Of a stretch of DNA of 64,000 bases, positions 16,647 through 25,190 are shown piece by piece. Position numbers and translations under genes: made by a program. How positions within the stretch are numbered: position 1 is the first letter of the stretch; every line of letters begins with the position of its first letter. Under the pieces are notes generated by a model. The model ran no database searches. It was given only the letters and a program-made list of their open reading frames with translations, and was not told the DNA's origin. This DNA is from Renibacterium sp. (GTDB lineage: Bacteria > Actinomycetota > Actinomycetes > Actinomycetales > Micrococcaceae): positions 248,001 through 312,000 of the forward strand of contig JAFOLH010000006.1 of NCBI GenBank assembly GCA_017419405.1, written 5' to 3'.

Positions 16647-17801
16647 TCAGCGCAGTCCGGTGTTCCGGGCCAACGCCAGCTGCAAAAGCTCGTCCACCAA
16701 TTCCGGATAGCTCATGCCGCTGGCCGCCCACATTTGCGGGTACATCGATTTGGGCGTGAACCCGGGCATCGTATTGATCTCGTTGATGACCACCGAGCCG
16801 TCCGGAGTGACGAAGAAGTCCACCCGGGAAAGCCCTTCGGCGTTGATCGCCTGGAATGCCAAGGCAGCCTGTTCCCGTACCTGGGCGATTACGGATTCCG
16901 GCAGGTCCGCGGGGCAGTTGATCACCGCCGCGCCGTCTTCGAGGTATTTGGCTTCGAAGTCGTAGAAATCGTGATTGCCCCCGGTCACCACTTCGCCGGG
17001 CAACGAGGTCCGCGGTTCAGTCCCACCGCGCCCCTGCAATACCGCGCATTCGACCTCCCGGCCCAGGATCGCGGCCTCGATGATCACCTTCGGGTCGTGC
17101 TGCCGCGCGAGTTCGACGGCCGGAAGCAGATCGTCCGGCCCCTCGACCTTGCTGATCCCCACCGAAGAACCGGCCCGGGCGGGCTTGACGAACACCGGCC
17201 AGCCCAGTTCGGCCACCCGGGGTTGGATCTCCGCCTTGCGGTGCCGCCAGTCGGCGTCGTTCACTACCCGGTACGGTCCCACGCTCAGCCCGGCCGCGGC
17301 GAAGACGATTTTCATGATCTCTTTGTCCATGCCCACCGCCGAGGCCAGCACGCCGGCTCCGACATAGCGCACGTCGATCATTTCGAGCATGCCCTGGATG
17401 GTGCCGTCTTCGCCGAACGGGCCGTGGAACAACGGGAAAACCACATCGACCTCGCCGATGATGCCGGGTACCCGGCCGGGCGCGCTGCTGAGCAGTTCCG
17501 CAGTCCCGGTGGCGACCCCGGCCTGACCGACCAGGGACACGGCTTGCGCCGATCCGTCGACCTCCGGCAGGCTCCCGGAATCCAGGGCCCAGGAAGCCGT
17601 CTCGGCACCGGCCAGCACCCAACGGCCGTCTTTGGTCACGCCCACCGGGACGACGTCGTACTTGTCCCGGTCGATCGCGCCCAACACGCCCACTGCGGTC
17701 ACGCAACTGATCGAATGTTCGCTGGAACGGCCGCCGAACAACACGGCCACCCGCGGCTTGGCCTCCGGAGCGGGCATTCCCGTCGCTTCGATTCCAGTCA
17801 C
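16647..17801 (-). CDS. ddl: D-alanine--D-alanine ligase
   Basis: An ATP-grasp ligase making D-Ala-D-Ala for peptidoglycan. Motifs: VLFGGRSSEHSIS, FPLFHGPFGEDGTIQG, FVKPARAGSSVGISKV, and the Mg-binding end NEINTMPGFTPKSMYP. The length of 384 residues is normal for the actinobacterial form. The start is GTG at 17801, overlapping the gpsA stop as GTGA. It is the last member of the murA-plsC-gpsA-ddl chain in which every junction is a four-base overlap. Confidence 0.97.
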   Translation of the reverse strand: MTGIEATGMPAPEAKPRVAVLFGGRSSEHSISCVTAVGVLGAIDRDKYDVVPVGVTKDGRWVLAGAETASWALDSGSLPEVDGSAQAVSLVGQAGVATGTAELLSSAPGRVPGIIGEVDVVFPLFHGPFGEDGTIQGMLEMIDVRYVGAGVLASAVGMDKEIMKIVFAAAGLSVGPYRVVNDADWRHRKAEIQPRVAELGWPVFVKPARAGSSVGISKVEGPDDLLPAVELARQHDPKVIIEAAILGREVECAVLQGRGGTEPRTSLPGEVVTGGNHDFYDFEAKYLEDGAAVINCPADLPESVIAQVREQAALAFQAINAEGLSRVDFFVTPDGSVVINEINTMPGFTPKSMYPQMWAASGMSYPELVDELLQLALARNTGLR

Positions 17802-18826
17802 AGACCCAACTCACCTTCCGATTTGAGCTCCCGCGCCAAAAGCCGCGGGCCGAGCTCGTCAACGTGCAATTTGCCAGCCAGAACCGCCACCACCGCGGCG
17901 GTGATCGGCATGTCGACACCCAGCTTCCGGGCCAAGTCGTAGACCGCACGGCCGGATTTGATGCCTTCTGCGGTTTGCGTCATTTTCGCATTCACCTCGT
18001 CCAGGCTCAGCCCTTGGCCCAGCAAACGTCCGGCGGTGTGGTTCCGGCTCAACGGCGAAGAACAGGTGGCCACCAGATCGCCGAGCCCGGCCAGACCGGC
18101 CATGGTCTCCGCATCGCCGCCCAAGGCCAAAGCCAGCCGGGTGGTCTCGGCGAGACCGCGGGTGATCACCGAGGCTTTGGTGTTGTCGCCCATCTCTTTG
18201 CCTTCGCAGATGCCCACCGCCAGCGCGATCACGTTTTTGACGATGCCGCCGATCTCCACGCCCACCACATCGGTGTTGGTATAGGGCCGGAAGTAGGCCG
18301 CGGTGCACAGCGAAGCCACCCAGGAGGCGATCTCTTCATCGGAGCAGGCGATCACCGAAGCGGTCGGTTCCTCGCGGGCGATCTCCATCGCCAGATTCGG
18401 CCCGGAAACCACCGCGATCCGCTCCGCCGGAATCGTCAGTTCCTGGGCGATCACCTGGCTCATCCGGGAGTCGGTGCCCAGTTCCAAGCCCTTCATGAGC
18501 GAAACCACGACCGCGTCCGGAGCGATCAACTCCCGCCAACCGGCCACCTGCGGGCGCAACGATTGGGCCGGTACCGCGACGATCACCAAGGCGGCGCCGG
18601 CCAGCACCTCGGCGACGTCGGTGCTCGCCGAAATATTGCCCGGCAAACCGATGCCGGGCAAATAGGTTTGGTTGCGGTGCGCCGCATTGATGTCCTGGAC
18701 CACCTCCGCGCGGCGTCCCCAGAGCCGGATCGGGATCGCCGGATTGGCGTCGGCCACGATCTTGGCGAAGGCTGTCCCCCAGCTTCCCGCACCCAGCACC
18801 GCAATATTGTCCGGCGCAGCTTTCAC
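17798..18826 (-). CDS. gpsA: Glycerol-3-phosphate dehydrogenase (NAD(P)+)
   Basis: This enzyme reduces dihydroxyacetone phosphate to sn-glycerol 3-phosphate for phospholipid synthesis. The Rossmann loop is VLGAGSWGTAFA (near residue 11), SGPNLAMEIA is conserved, and VEIGGIVKNVIALAVG contains the catalytic lysine. The length is 342 residues. The GTG start at 18826 overlaps the plsC stop (GTGA). Grouping with plsC, the next acyl-acceptor step, makes a small phospholipid-precursor unit. Confidence 0.97.
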   Translation of the reverse strand: MKAAPDNIAVLGAGSWGTAFAKIVADANPAIPIRLWGRRAEVVQDINAAHRNQTYLPGIGLPGNISASTDVAEVLAGAALVIVAVPAQSLRPQVAGWRELIAPDAVVVSLMKGLELGTDSRMSQVIAQELTIPAERIAVVSGPNLAMEIAREEPTASVIACSDEEIASWVASLCTAAYFRPYTNTDVVGVEIGGIVKNVIALAVGICEGKEMGDNTKASVITRGLAETTRLALALGGDAETMAGLAGLGDLVATCSSPLSRNHTAGRLLGQGLSLDEVNAKMTQTAEGIKSGRAVYDLARKLGVDMPITAAVVAVLAGKLHVDELGPRLLARELKSEGELGL

Positions 18827-19611
18827 TTGTGGTCCTTCGGGTCTTGTTCCAGTTTGCGGCCCTGGCCGGTCTGGTTGTGCTCTGCCGGATCCCAGCGCTC
18901 GGCCGGCGGCGTGCCGCCGCGCAGACCGACCAGCAGGGCGGTGATCTCGTCCAGAATCGCTTCGGTGGCTTCGTGCAGCAGCGTTTTGTCCAATGGGCGG
19001 TCCCGGAACCGGTCCAGATCCACCGGATCGCCCACGACCATGGTGACCCGTTTGCGCGGCAGCGGGCGGACCATTCTGGCATAGCGCGGAAAGACTTCCT
19101 GGGCGCCCCAATGCGCCACCGGGATCACCGGAGCACCGGTCTGCAGCGCCAATCGGGCCGCGCCGGTATGCCCGCGCATCGGCCACAGATCCGGGTCCCT
19201 GGTGAGCGTGCCCTCCGGATAGATGATGATCGCACCGCCCTCATCCAGGACTTCCTGGGCCACCACCAGGGCCCGGCCCGCGGTGGGGCCGCTGCGGTCC
19301 ACTGGGATCTGCTTCGAGCCGGACATCGCTTTGCCCACGAAAGGCAGTTTGAACAGCGACCCCTTGGCCAGGAAGTGCGGTGGGAATCCGTTGTTGTAGA
19401 GCATGTGGCCGACCAGCACCGGGTCGATTTCCGAATAGTGGTTGGGGCAGACGATGAATCCCCGGTCCCGGGGCAGCTTTTCGGTCTGCAGCCAGGTCTT
19501 GGCCAGCAGCAGGTTCATCAACGGGCGCATCGTGTTCGCCATGATCGAGAACATGGTCTTCATCGATCTGGACTGCTTCGAATCCTCCGTGCCGGGCCGG
19601 CTACCGCTCAT
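18823..19611 (-). CDS. plsC: 1-acyl-sn-glycerol-3-phosphate acyltransferase family protein (PlsC-like)
   Basis: The acyltransferase block I is NHYSEID (H-x4-D) and block III is IIYPEGTLTRD, with GSKQIPVDR between them. At 262 residues it is a normal PlsC-family length. It probably acylates lysophosphatidate at the membrane, though acceptor specificity cannot be read from sequence. The ATG at 19611 overlaps the murA stop (ATGA), and its own stop overlaps the gpsA GTG. Confidence 0.93.
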   Translation of the reverse strand: MSGSRPGTEDSKQSRSMKTMFSIMANTMRPLMNLLLAKTWLQTEKLPRDRGFIVCPNHYSEIDPVLVGHMLYNNGFPPHFLAKGSLFKLPFVGKAMSGSKQIPVDRSGPTAGRALVVAQEVLDEGGAIIIYPEGTLTRDPDLWPMRGHTGAARLALQTGAPVIPVAHWGAQEVFPRYARMVRPLPRKRVTMVVGDPVDLDRFRDRPLDKTLLHEATEAILDEITALLVGLRGGTPPAERWDPAEHNQTGQGRKLEQDPKDHK

Positions 19612-20948
19612 CGGCTCAGACCCGCGGAATCCCGGCCCAGCGAAACATCGGCGCCCAGGCCGGTGAGTTTGTCGATGAACCGCTCGTAGCCCCGGTTGAT
19701 CACGTCGATGCCGGTGACCCGGGAGCTGCCGGTGGCGGCCAGCGCGGCGATCAGGTGGCTGAAGCCGCCGCGCAGATCCGGCACATGGACATCGGTGCCG
19801 CGCAATTGCGCGGGCCCGGAGATGACCGCCGAGTGGCGGAAGTTCCGTTGCCCGAAGCGGCACGGCACGCTGCCCAGGCATTCCCGGTGGACCTGGATGT
19901 TCGCACCCATCCGGACCAGTGCCTCGGTGAAGCCGAACCGGTTCTCATACACGGTTTCGTGCACGATCGAGACGCCTTCGGCCTGGGTCAGGGCGACCAC
20001 CAGCGGCTGCTGCCAGTCGGTCATGAAACCGGGGTGCACATCGGTTTCCAGCACCAGCGGATTGAGCTTGCCGCCGGGGTGGTAGAACCGGATGCCGCCG
20101 TCTTCGATGTCCATCCCGCCGCCCACTTTGCGGAAAGTATTGATGAAAGTCATCATGTCGCGTTGCGAGGCGCCTTCGACATAGATGTCGCCCCTGGTGA
20201 CCAGCGCGGCCGAGGCCCAGGACGCCGCTTCGTTGCGGTCCGAGAGCGCCCGGTGGTCGAAGCCGCCGAGGTTGCGCACGCCTTCGATCCGGATGGTGCG
20301 GTCGGACTGCACACTGATCAGCGCACCCATTTTCTGCAGTACCGCGATCAGGTCGATCACTTCGGGTTCGGTGGCCGCACCGATCAGCTCGGTGATGCCC
20401 TCAGCCCGGGTCGCCGAGAGCAGGACCTGTTCAGTGGCGCCGACCGAAGGGTACGGCAGCGAGATCTTCGCGCCGCGCAAGCCGTTCGGCGCCGTGATCC
20501 GGATCCCGGTATCGAGCTTTTCCACCACCGCGCCGAATTGCCGGAGCACATTGAGGTGGTAGTCGATCGGCCGGTCGCCGATCTTGCAACCGCCCAGATC
20601 CGGGATGAAGGCCTCGCCGATCGCATGGATCAGCGGCCCGCAGAGCAGGATCGGGATCCGGGAGTCGCCGGCGTGCGTTTCGATCTGCGCAGTGGCGGCC
20701 ATGGTGGCGCCCTGCGGATCCAAGGTCAGATCACCGCTCACCGGGTCCTTGAGCACGCTCACGCCGTGGATCTGCAGCAACGAGGTGACGACCTCGACGT
20801 CCTTGATTTCCGGTACATTGCGCAGAACCGATTGCGAATTGCCCAGAAGGGCCGCCACCATGGCCTTGGGCACAAGGTTTTTCGCCCCGCGCACCGTAAC
20901 CTTGCCGGACAGAGGTACTCCGCCACGAACCGTCAAGACGCTGCTCAT
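19608..20948 (-). CDS. murA: UDP-N-acetylglucosamine 1-carboxyvinyltransferase
   Basis: MurA transfers enolpyruvate from PEP to UDP-GlcNAc, the first committed peptidoglycan step and the fosfomycin target. RGAKNLVPKAM gives the Lys-Asn pair, and LGGCKIGDRPIDYHL contains the active-site cysteine in its normal place, so fosfomycin sensitivity is not excluded by a Cys-to-Asp change. VPDLRGGFSHLIAAL is also typical. ATG at 20948 is used; GTG six bases upstream is in frame. It opens the murA-plsC-gpsA-ddl chain. Confidence 0.96.
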   Translation of the reverse strand: MSSVLTVRGGVPLSGKVTVRGAKNLVPKAMVAALLGNSQSVLRNVPEIKDVEVVTSLLQIHGVSVLKDPVSGDLTLDPQGATMAATAQIETHAGDSRIPILLCGPLIHAIGEAFIPDLGGCKIGDRPIDYHLNVLRQFGAVVEKLDTGIRITAPNGLRGAKISLPYPSVGATEQVLLSATRAEGITELIGAATEPEVIDLIAVLQKMGALISVQSDRTIRIEGVRNLGGFDHRALSDRNEAASWASAALVTRGDIYVEGASQRDMMTFINTFRKVGGGMDIEDGGIRFYHPGGKLNPLVLETDVHPGFMTDWQQPLVVALTQAEGVSIVHETVYENRFGFTEALVRMGANIQVHRECLGSVPCRFGQRNFRHSAVISGPAQLRGTDVHVPDLRGGFSHLIAALAATGSSRVTGIDVINRGYERFIDKLTGLGADVSLGRDSAGLSR

Positions 20949-21054
20949 CAACACCCACTTAATCGTTCAAAGGACTGCGCTCAGACGTTCCACAGCCTCC
21001 GACCAAGCATAGTTTCTCGCTACCTCAGACCGAAATAGGCGCCACGGGCAACCG

Positions 21055-21657
21055 TCATTGCACCTTGGCTGGCAGGGTTTTCGGCTTGAACGCCGGGCGC
21101 GTCGCTTCGTAGGCGGTGATCTCGGCTTCGTGCTGCAAGGTCAAGGCGATGTCGTCCAGCCCTTCCAGCAGCCGCCACCGGATGTAGTCGTCGATCTCGA
21201 ACCGCGCCACGATGCTGCCGCAGGTGACCAGACGGGATTCCAGGTCCACGGTGACTTCGGTGCCCGGCGCGTTTTCCAACTCTTTCCAGATGAGCTCGAT
21301 GTCGTCCTGCGCCAGCTGCGCGGTCAACAGGCCCTGTTTGCCCGAATTGCCGCGGAAGATGTCGCCGAACCGGGAAGCGAGCACCGCTTTGAAACCGTAG
21401 TCGCGCAACGCCCAGACCGCGTGTTCCCGGGAGGAGCCGGTGCCGAAGTCCGGGCCCGCGACCAGGACGCTGCCCCGGTTGAATGGTTCTTGGTTGAGAA
21501 CGAAGTCGTCCTTTTTCCGCCAGGAGGCGAAGAGCGCATCGTCGAAGCCGGTTTTGGAGATCCGTTTGAGGTAGACCGCCGGGATGATCTGGTCGGTGTC
21601 CACGTCGGACTGGCGCAGCGGAACGCCGATGCCGGTGTGCGTGCTGAACTTTTCCAT
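21055..21657 (-). CDS. leuD: 3-isopropylmalate dehydratase small subunit
   Basis: The small (swivelling) subunit of isopropylmalate isomerase in leucine synthesis. [35 protein letters not shown] and the [15 protein letters not shown] block are family hallmarks. The length is 200 residues. The ATG has a GAGGAGA site upstream and lies 12 bp after leuC. Confidence 0.97.
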   Translation of the reverse strand: MEKFSTHTGIGVPLRQSDVDTDQIIPAVYLKRISKTGFDDALFASWRKKDDFVLNQEPFNRGSVLVAGPDFGTGSSREHAVWALRDYGFKAVLASRFGDIFRGNSGKQGLLTAQLAQDDIELIWKELENAPGTEVTVDLESRLVTCGSIVARFEIDDYIRWRLLEGLDDIALTLQHEAEITAYEATRPAFKPKTLPAKVQ

Positions 21658-21669
21658 AGGGTTCTCCTC

Positions 21670-23157
21670 TCAGGCTGCGTGCGCGGGTTTGCGGGCCGAC
21701 GCCGGCGCGGCCGTGTCCGGCAGCGGGTCCAGGTCCGAGGGCGAACTGAGCGTGCCGCGGACCGCAGTGGCGGCGGCCACCACCGGTGAAACCAGGTGGG
21801 TCCGGCCGCCCTTGCCCTGCCGGCCCTCGAAGTTCCGGTTGGAGGTCGAGGCGCAGCGCTCCCCCGGCTGCAATTGGTCCGGGTTCATGCCCAGGCACAT
21901 CGAGCATCCGGCGAAACGCCATTCCGCGCCGAAGTCCTTGAACACCTGGTCCAGACCCTCCGCCTCGGCTTCCAGGCGTACCCTGGCCGAGCCCGGGACC
22001 ACCAGCATCCTGATCTCCGGGTCCTTCTGCCGACCCGCGATGACCGCAGCCGCGGCACGCAGGTCTTCGATCCGCGAGTTGGTGCAGGAGCCCAGGAAGA
22101 CGGTGTCCACCCGGATCTGCTTCATCGGGGTGCCGGCGTCCAGCCCCATGTAGGCCAGTGCGCGTTCGCAGGCCGCCTTGGCATTCTCATCGGCGAAGTC
22201 GTCCGGCGAGGGCACCGCATCGTTCAGCGGCACACCCTGGCCCGGATTGGTGCCCCAGGTGACGAACGGTTCCAGAGCGTCCGCGTCCAGGTCGACTTCG
22301 ACGTCGAACACGGCGTCGTCCTCAGTGCGCAGCGAAGCCCAGTACTGCACCGCAGCGTCCCATTCCGCGCCCTCCGGGGCATGCGGGCGCCCCTTGAGGT
22401 AGTCGAAGGTGGTTTGGTCCGGCGCGATCATCCCGGCCCGGGCGCCCGCCTCGATGGACATATTGCAAATCGTCATCCGCGCGTCCATGGACAGCGCCCG
22501 GATCGCCGATCCGCGGTATTCCAGCACATAGCCCTGGCCTCCGCCGGTGCCGATCTTCGCGATCACGGCGAGGATGATGTCTTTGGAACTGACCCCCGGG
22601 CGCAACGTGCCCTCGACATTGATCGCCATCGTTTTGAACGGTTTGAGCGGCAGCGTCTGGGTGGCCATGACGTGCTCGACCTCGGAGGTGCCGATGCCGA
22701 AGGCCAGCGCGCCGACTGCGCCGTGCGTCGAGGTGTGCGAATCGCCGCAGACCACGGTCATCCCGGGCTGGGTCAATCCGAGCTGCGGACCGACGATGTG
22801 CACGATGCCCTGTTCCGCGTCGCCGAGCGAATGCAGCCGGACGCCGAATTCCGCGCAGTTTTTGCGCAGCGTCTCGATCTGGATCCGGCTGGTGGGGTCC
22901 GCGATCGGCTTGTCGATGTCCAGGGTGGGCGTGTTGTGGTCTTCGGTGGCGATGGTCAGGTCGGTGCGGCGCAGCGGCCGGCCGGCCAAACGCAGGCCTT
23001 CGAACGCCTGCGGCGAGGTCACCTCGTGGAGCAGGTGGAGATCGATGAAAAGCAGATCCGGCTCATTGCCTTCGCCCTTGCGCACGATGTGGTCGGCCCA
23101 GACCTTTTCGGCCAGGGTCTTCGGTGCATAAGTCTTCGGTACGGAAGTCGTTGTCAT
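21670..23157 (-). CDS. leuC: 3-isopropylmalate dehydratase large subunit
   Basis: An aconitase-family dehydratase with a [4Fe-4S] cluster. Cluster cysteines lie in FLGSCTNSR and in CSMCLGMN. Other signatures are [21 protein letters not shown] and [18 protein letters not shown]. The 495-residue protein has an extra Pro/Ala-rich C-terminal tail of about 25 residues. It is transcribed away from the IclR regulator gene with a 100-bp shared promoter region holding a TCTCA-N5-TGAGA dyad. Confidence 0.97.
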   Translation of the reverse strand: MTTTSVPKTYAPKTLAEKVWADHIVRKGEGNEPDLLFIDLHLLHEVTSPQAFEGLRLAGRPLRRTDLTIATEDHNTPTLDIDKPIADPTSRIQIETLRKNCAEFGVRLHSLGDAEQGIVHIVGPQLGLTQPGMTVVCGDSHTSTHGAVGALAFGIGTSEVEHVMATQTLPLKPFKTMAINVEGTLRPGVSSKDIILAVIAKIGTGGGQGYVLEYRGSAIRALSMDARMTICNMSIEAGARAGMIAPDQTTFDYLKGRPHAPEGAEWDAAVQYWASLRTEDDAVFDVEVDLDADALEPFVTWGTNPGQGVPLNDAVPSPDDFADENAKAACERALAYMGLDAGTPMKQIRVDTVFLGSCTNSRIEDLRAAAAVIAGRQKDPEIRMLVVPGSARVRLEAEAEGLDQVFKDFGAEWRFAGCSMCLGMNPDQLQPGERCASTSNRNFEGRQGKGGRTHLVSPVVAAATAVRGTLSSPSDLDPLPDTAAPASARKPAHAA

Positions 23158-23227
23158 GACCGGATCCTCTCTTTATCCGTCTACTGTGCCAGCGGCACTT
23201 CGGGGGACGCCAGGAGTTCGGCTCGCA

Positions 23228-23242
23228 TCTCATATTCTGAGA
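23228..23242. promoter_or_regulatory. Inverted repeat in the leuC/IclR divergent promoter
   Basis: TCTCA-TATTC-TGAGA is a perfect five-base-arm dyad in the 100-bp gap between leuC and the IclR regulator. It ends four bases before a TAGTAT hexamer (23246-23251) that lies six bases from the regulator's ATG, so a bound repressor would block the regulator's own promoter. Assigning it to the neighbouring IclR protein is inference. Confidence 0.55.
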
Positions 23243-23257
23243 CGCTAGTATCAGCTT

Positions 23258-23995
23258 ATGGACAAGACTCAAGACTCCAGCGGAGTCGGCGTAATCGACA
23301 AAGCCGCCCAAGTCCTCGATGCGCTCGAGGCCGGACCGACCACTCTGGCCCAGCTGGTGGCGGCGACCGGGCTGGCCCGCCCCACGGTGCACCGGCTGGC
23401 CCAGGCCCTGGCCCACCACCGTTTGGTCAGCCGCGACATCCACGGCCGCTTCGTCCTGGGCGGCCGTCTGGTGGAGTTGGCCTCCGCAGCCGGCGAAGAC
23501 CGGCTGATCGCCGCTGCCGGCCCGGTGCTGATCGCATTGCGCGACGCCACCGGCGAATCCGCGCAGATCTTCCGCCGGCAAGGCGATTGGCGGGTGTGCG
23601 TGGCTTCTGCGGAACGTCCGATCGGTTTGCGGGACACGATTCCGGTGGGCACCAAATTGTCCATGAAAGCCGGCTCCGCGGCACAGGTGCTGCTGGCCTG
23701 GGAAGACCACGAAAGGCTGTTCGACGGGCTGCAGAATGCCCGGTTCACGCCGACTGTGCTGGCCGGGGTCCGACGGCGCGGCTGGGCCCAATCGCTCGGC
23801 GAACGGGAGATGGGGGTGGCCTCGGTGTCCGCGCCGGTGCGCGGACCCTCCGGCCGGATCATCGCGGCGGTGTCGATTTCCGGGCCGATCGAGCGGTTGA
23901 CCCGGCAGCCGGGGCGGTTGCACGCCGAAGTGGTGTCGAATGCGGCCCGGGCGCTGACCGAAGCGCTGCGGAAGAGCGGGGACAGCGGCGAGTAG
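23258..23995 (+). CDS. IclR-family regulator divergent from leuCD (LtbR/NdgR type)
   Basis: The N-terminal winged helix (about residues 7-65; AQLVAATGLARPTVHRLAQAL) is followed by an IclR effector domain with ERPIGLRDTIPVGTKLSMKAGSAAQVLLAW and the terminal VSISGPIERL. The 245-residue length is normal. In Corynebacterium the adjacent orthologue LtbR represses leuB and leuCD; the conserved divergent position supports the same job here. No Shine-Dalgarno is visible, and TAGTAT six bases before the ATG suggests a leaderless mRNA. Confidence 0.93.
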   Translation: MDKTQDSSGVGVIDKAAQVLDALEAGPTTLAQLVAATGLARPTVHRLAQALAHHRLVSRDIHGRFVLGGRLVELASAAGEDRLIAAAGPVLIALRDATGESAQIFRRQGDWRVCVASAERPIGLRDTIPVGTKLSMKAGSAAQVLLAWEDHERLFDGLQNARFTPTVLAGVRRRGWAQSLGEREMGVASVSAPVRGPSGRIIAAVSISGPIERLTRQPGRLHAEVVSNAARALTEALRKSGDSGE

Positions 23996-24034
23996 CGCTT
24001 TTGCCGATCCGGTGTTGCGGTTAGGCTTCGGGGC

Positions 24035-24565
24035 ATGAAGAGTTTCGGGGTCTTCCTGCGCGGCGTGAACGTCGGCGGAGTGACGATCAAATCAGCCGAT
24101 CTGCGGGATTGCCTGTCCGCGCTGCCGGTGACCGGAGTGAAGACCCTGCTGGCCAGCGGCAATGCGGTACTGCAGACCGGGTTGGACGCCGCCGAGTTGA
24201 AGGCTTCGGTGGAGGCGGCGCTGCGCGAACGGTTCGGCTATGAGGCCTGGGTGGTGGTGCTCCCCGGAAGCAGAGTCCGCGAATTGATCGAAGCCTGTCC
24301 GTATCCGGCGGATTCCAAGGAACTCCACACCTACCTGACGCTGTTCGCGGACTCTGCTGCGGCGGATTCGCTGACTGCGGAGCTGGCATCGGTGGATGAC
24401 GAGTGGACCTTGCTGGGGCCGGACGCCTTGGCCTGGACGGTCGCAGTCGGCAGCACCTTGGATTCGCCGATCAGCAAGTTGACCGCCAAAGCGGCCTACA
24501 AAGCGAGCACCACGACCAGGAATCTGCGGACCATGATCAAAGTGCGCGATGCGGCGGGGGCTTGA
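24035..24565 (+). CDS. DUF1697 domain-containing protein
   Basis: A 176-residue soluble protein that opens FGVFLRGVNVGGV and continues TLLASGNAVLQT, both typical of DUF1697 (often annotated as an uncharacterised conserved protein with an RNA-binding-like fold). The C-terminus KAAYKASTTTRNLRTMIKV is conserved as well. Biochemical function is unknown. It follows the IclR gene by 39 bp on the same strand and could be read from the same transcript, but no functional link to leucine synthesis is evident. Confidence 0.88.
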   Translation: MKSFGVFLRGVNVGGVTIKSADLRDCLSALPVTGVKTLLASGNAVLQTGLDAAELKASVEAALRERFGYEAWVVVLPGSRVRELIEACPYPADSKELHTYLTLFADSAAADSLTAELASVDDEWTLLGPDALAWTVAVGSTLDSPISKLTAKAAYKASTTTRNLRTMIKVRDAAGA

Positions 24566-24635
24566 AGCAGCGCCAAGTTGGACCCGACAACGGAAACAAT
24601 TGCCTTAAGCGTGCTTTGCACCTAGTTGCAACCAA

Positions 24636-24683
24636 ATAAAAAAGCTCCTGACCTACGTTTCCGCAGGTCAGGAGCACTTTTTG
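24636..24683 (-). terminator. Intrinsic terminator after tRNA-Glu (bidirectional)
   Basis: Perfect 11-bp stem GCTCCTGACCT/AGGTCAGGAGC (24644-24654 with 24665-24675) and a 10-base loop. In the minus direction it is followed by TTTTTTATTT; in the plus direction by CACTTTTTG, so it may also stop DUF1697 transcription. Confidence 0.9.
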
Positions 24684-24756
24684 TGACCCCAGCGGGATTC
24701 GAACCCGCGTTACCGCCGTGAGAGGGCGGCGTACTAGGCCGCTATACGATGGGGCC
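24684..24756 (-). tRNA. tRNA-Glu (CTC)
   Basis: A 73-nt cloverleaf: acceptor GGCCCCA pairs with TGGGGTC (one G-T pair), discriminator A, anticodon loop with CTC, T-loop GGTTCGAATCC. CCA is not encoded. An intrinsic terminator follows directly. Confidence 0.96.
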
Positions 24757-24851
24757 AGTACTTACCGATTTTGCAGTTTTCAGGCGCAAAACAAGCTCAT
24801 CAAGTAAAGCATGAATGATGTGCTGCGCGCCAATCGACCGCGTTTTCAGCG

Positions 24852-24923
24852 CTGGGATACCAGGACTCGAACCTAGAATGACGGTACCAGAAACCGTTGT
24901 GTTGCCAATTACACCATATCCCA
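24852..24923 (-). tRNA. tRNA-Gln (CTG)
   Basis: A 72-nt cloverleaf: acceptor TGGGATA pairs with TATCCCA, discriminator G, anticodon stem ACGGT/ACCGT with loop TTCTGGT (anticodon CTG), T-arm GGTTCGAGTCC. CCA is not encoded. It is 95 bp upstream of tRNA-Glu on the same strand with no terminator between, so the two are probably cotranscribed. Confidence 0.96.
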
Positions 24924-25076
24924 ATGGTCTTGCTCAGGCTCTGCAGATGACCTGCGAGCTGCTCAAGCGCCGGGATATAACTTTACCCGACATCCGCGTT
25001 CTCGCCAAAACGACACTCGGAGCCATCCCGGAGCCAAGGTCTCCACAATATTTGCCACGAAACGTCGGCCAAATCC

Positions 25077-25157
25077 TTGACAATCAGACCTTTACTTGCG
25101 GTAGGTTACTGGATAGTAACTGGGGGCATGTAACCCAGGTCACATGTCCCATATTAT
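25077..25157 (+). promoter_or_regulatory. Promoter region with two operator-like dyads
   Basis: A consensus TTGACA lies at 25077-25082 and a TATTAT hexamer at 25152-25157. Between them is a perfect dyad GTTACT-GGAT-AGTAAC (25105-25120) and a 20-base imperfect dyad (25127-25146, arms CATGT-ACC/GGT-ACATG with one mismatched pair). TTACT-N4-AGTAA sites are typical of TetR-family regulators. The only nearby plus-strand gene is the heptad-repeat membrane protein. Confidence 0.6.
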
Positions 25158-25190
25158 GTTGCAATGACGCACTCGTGATTGGAAATGCCC

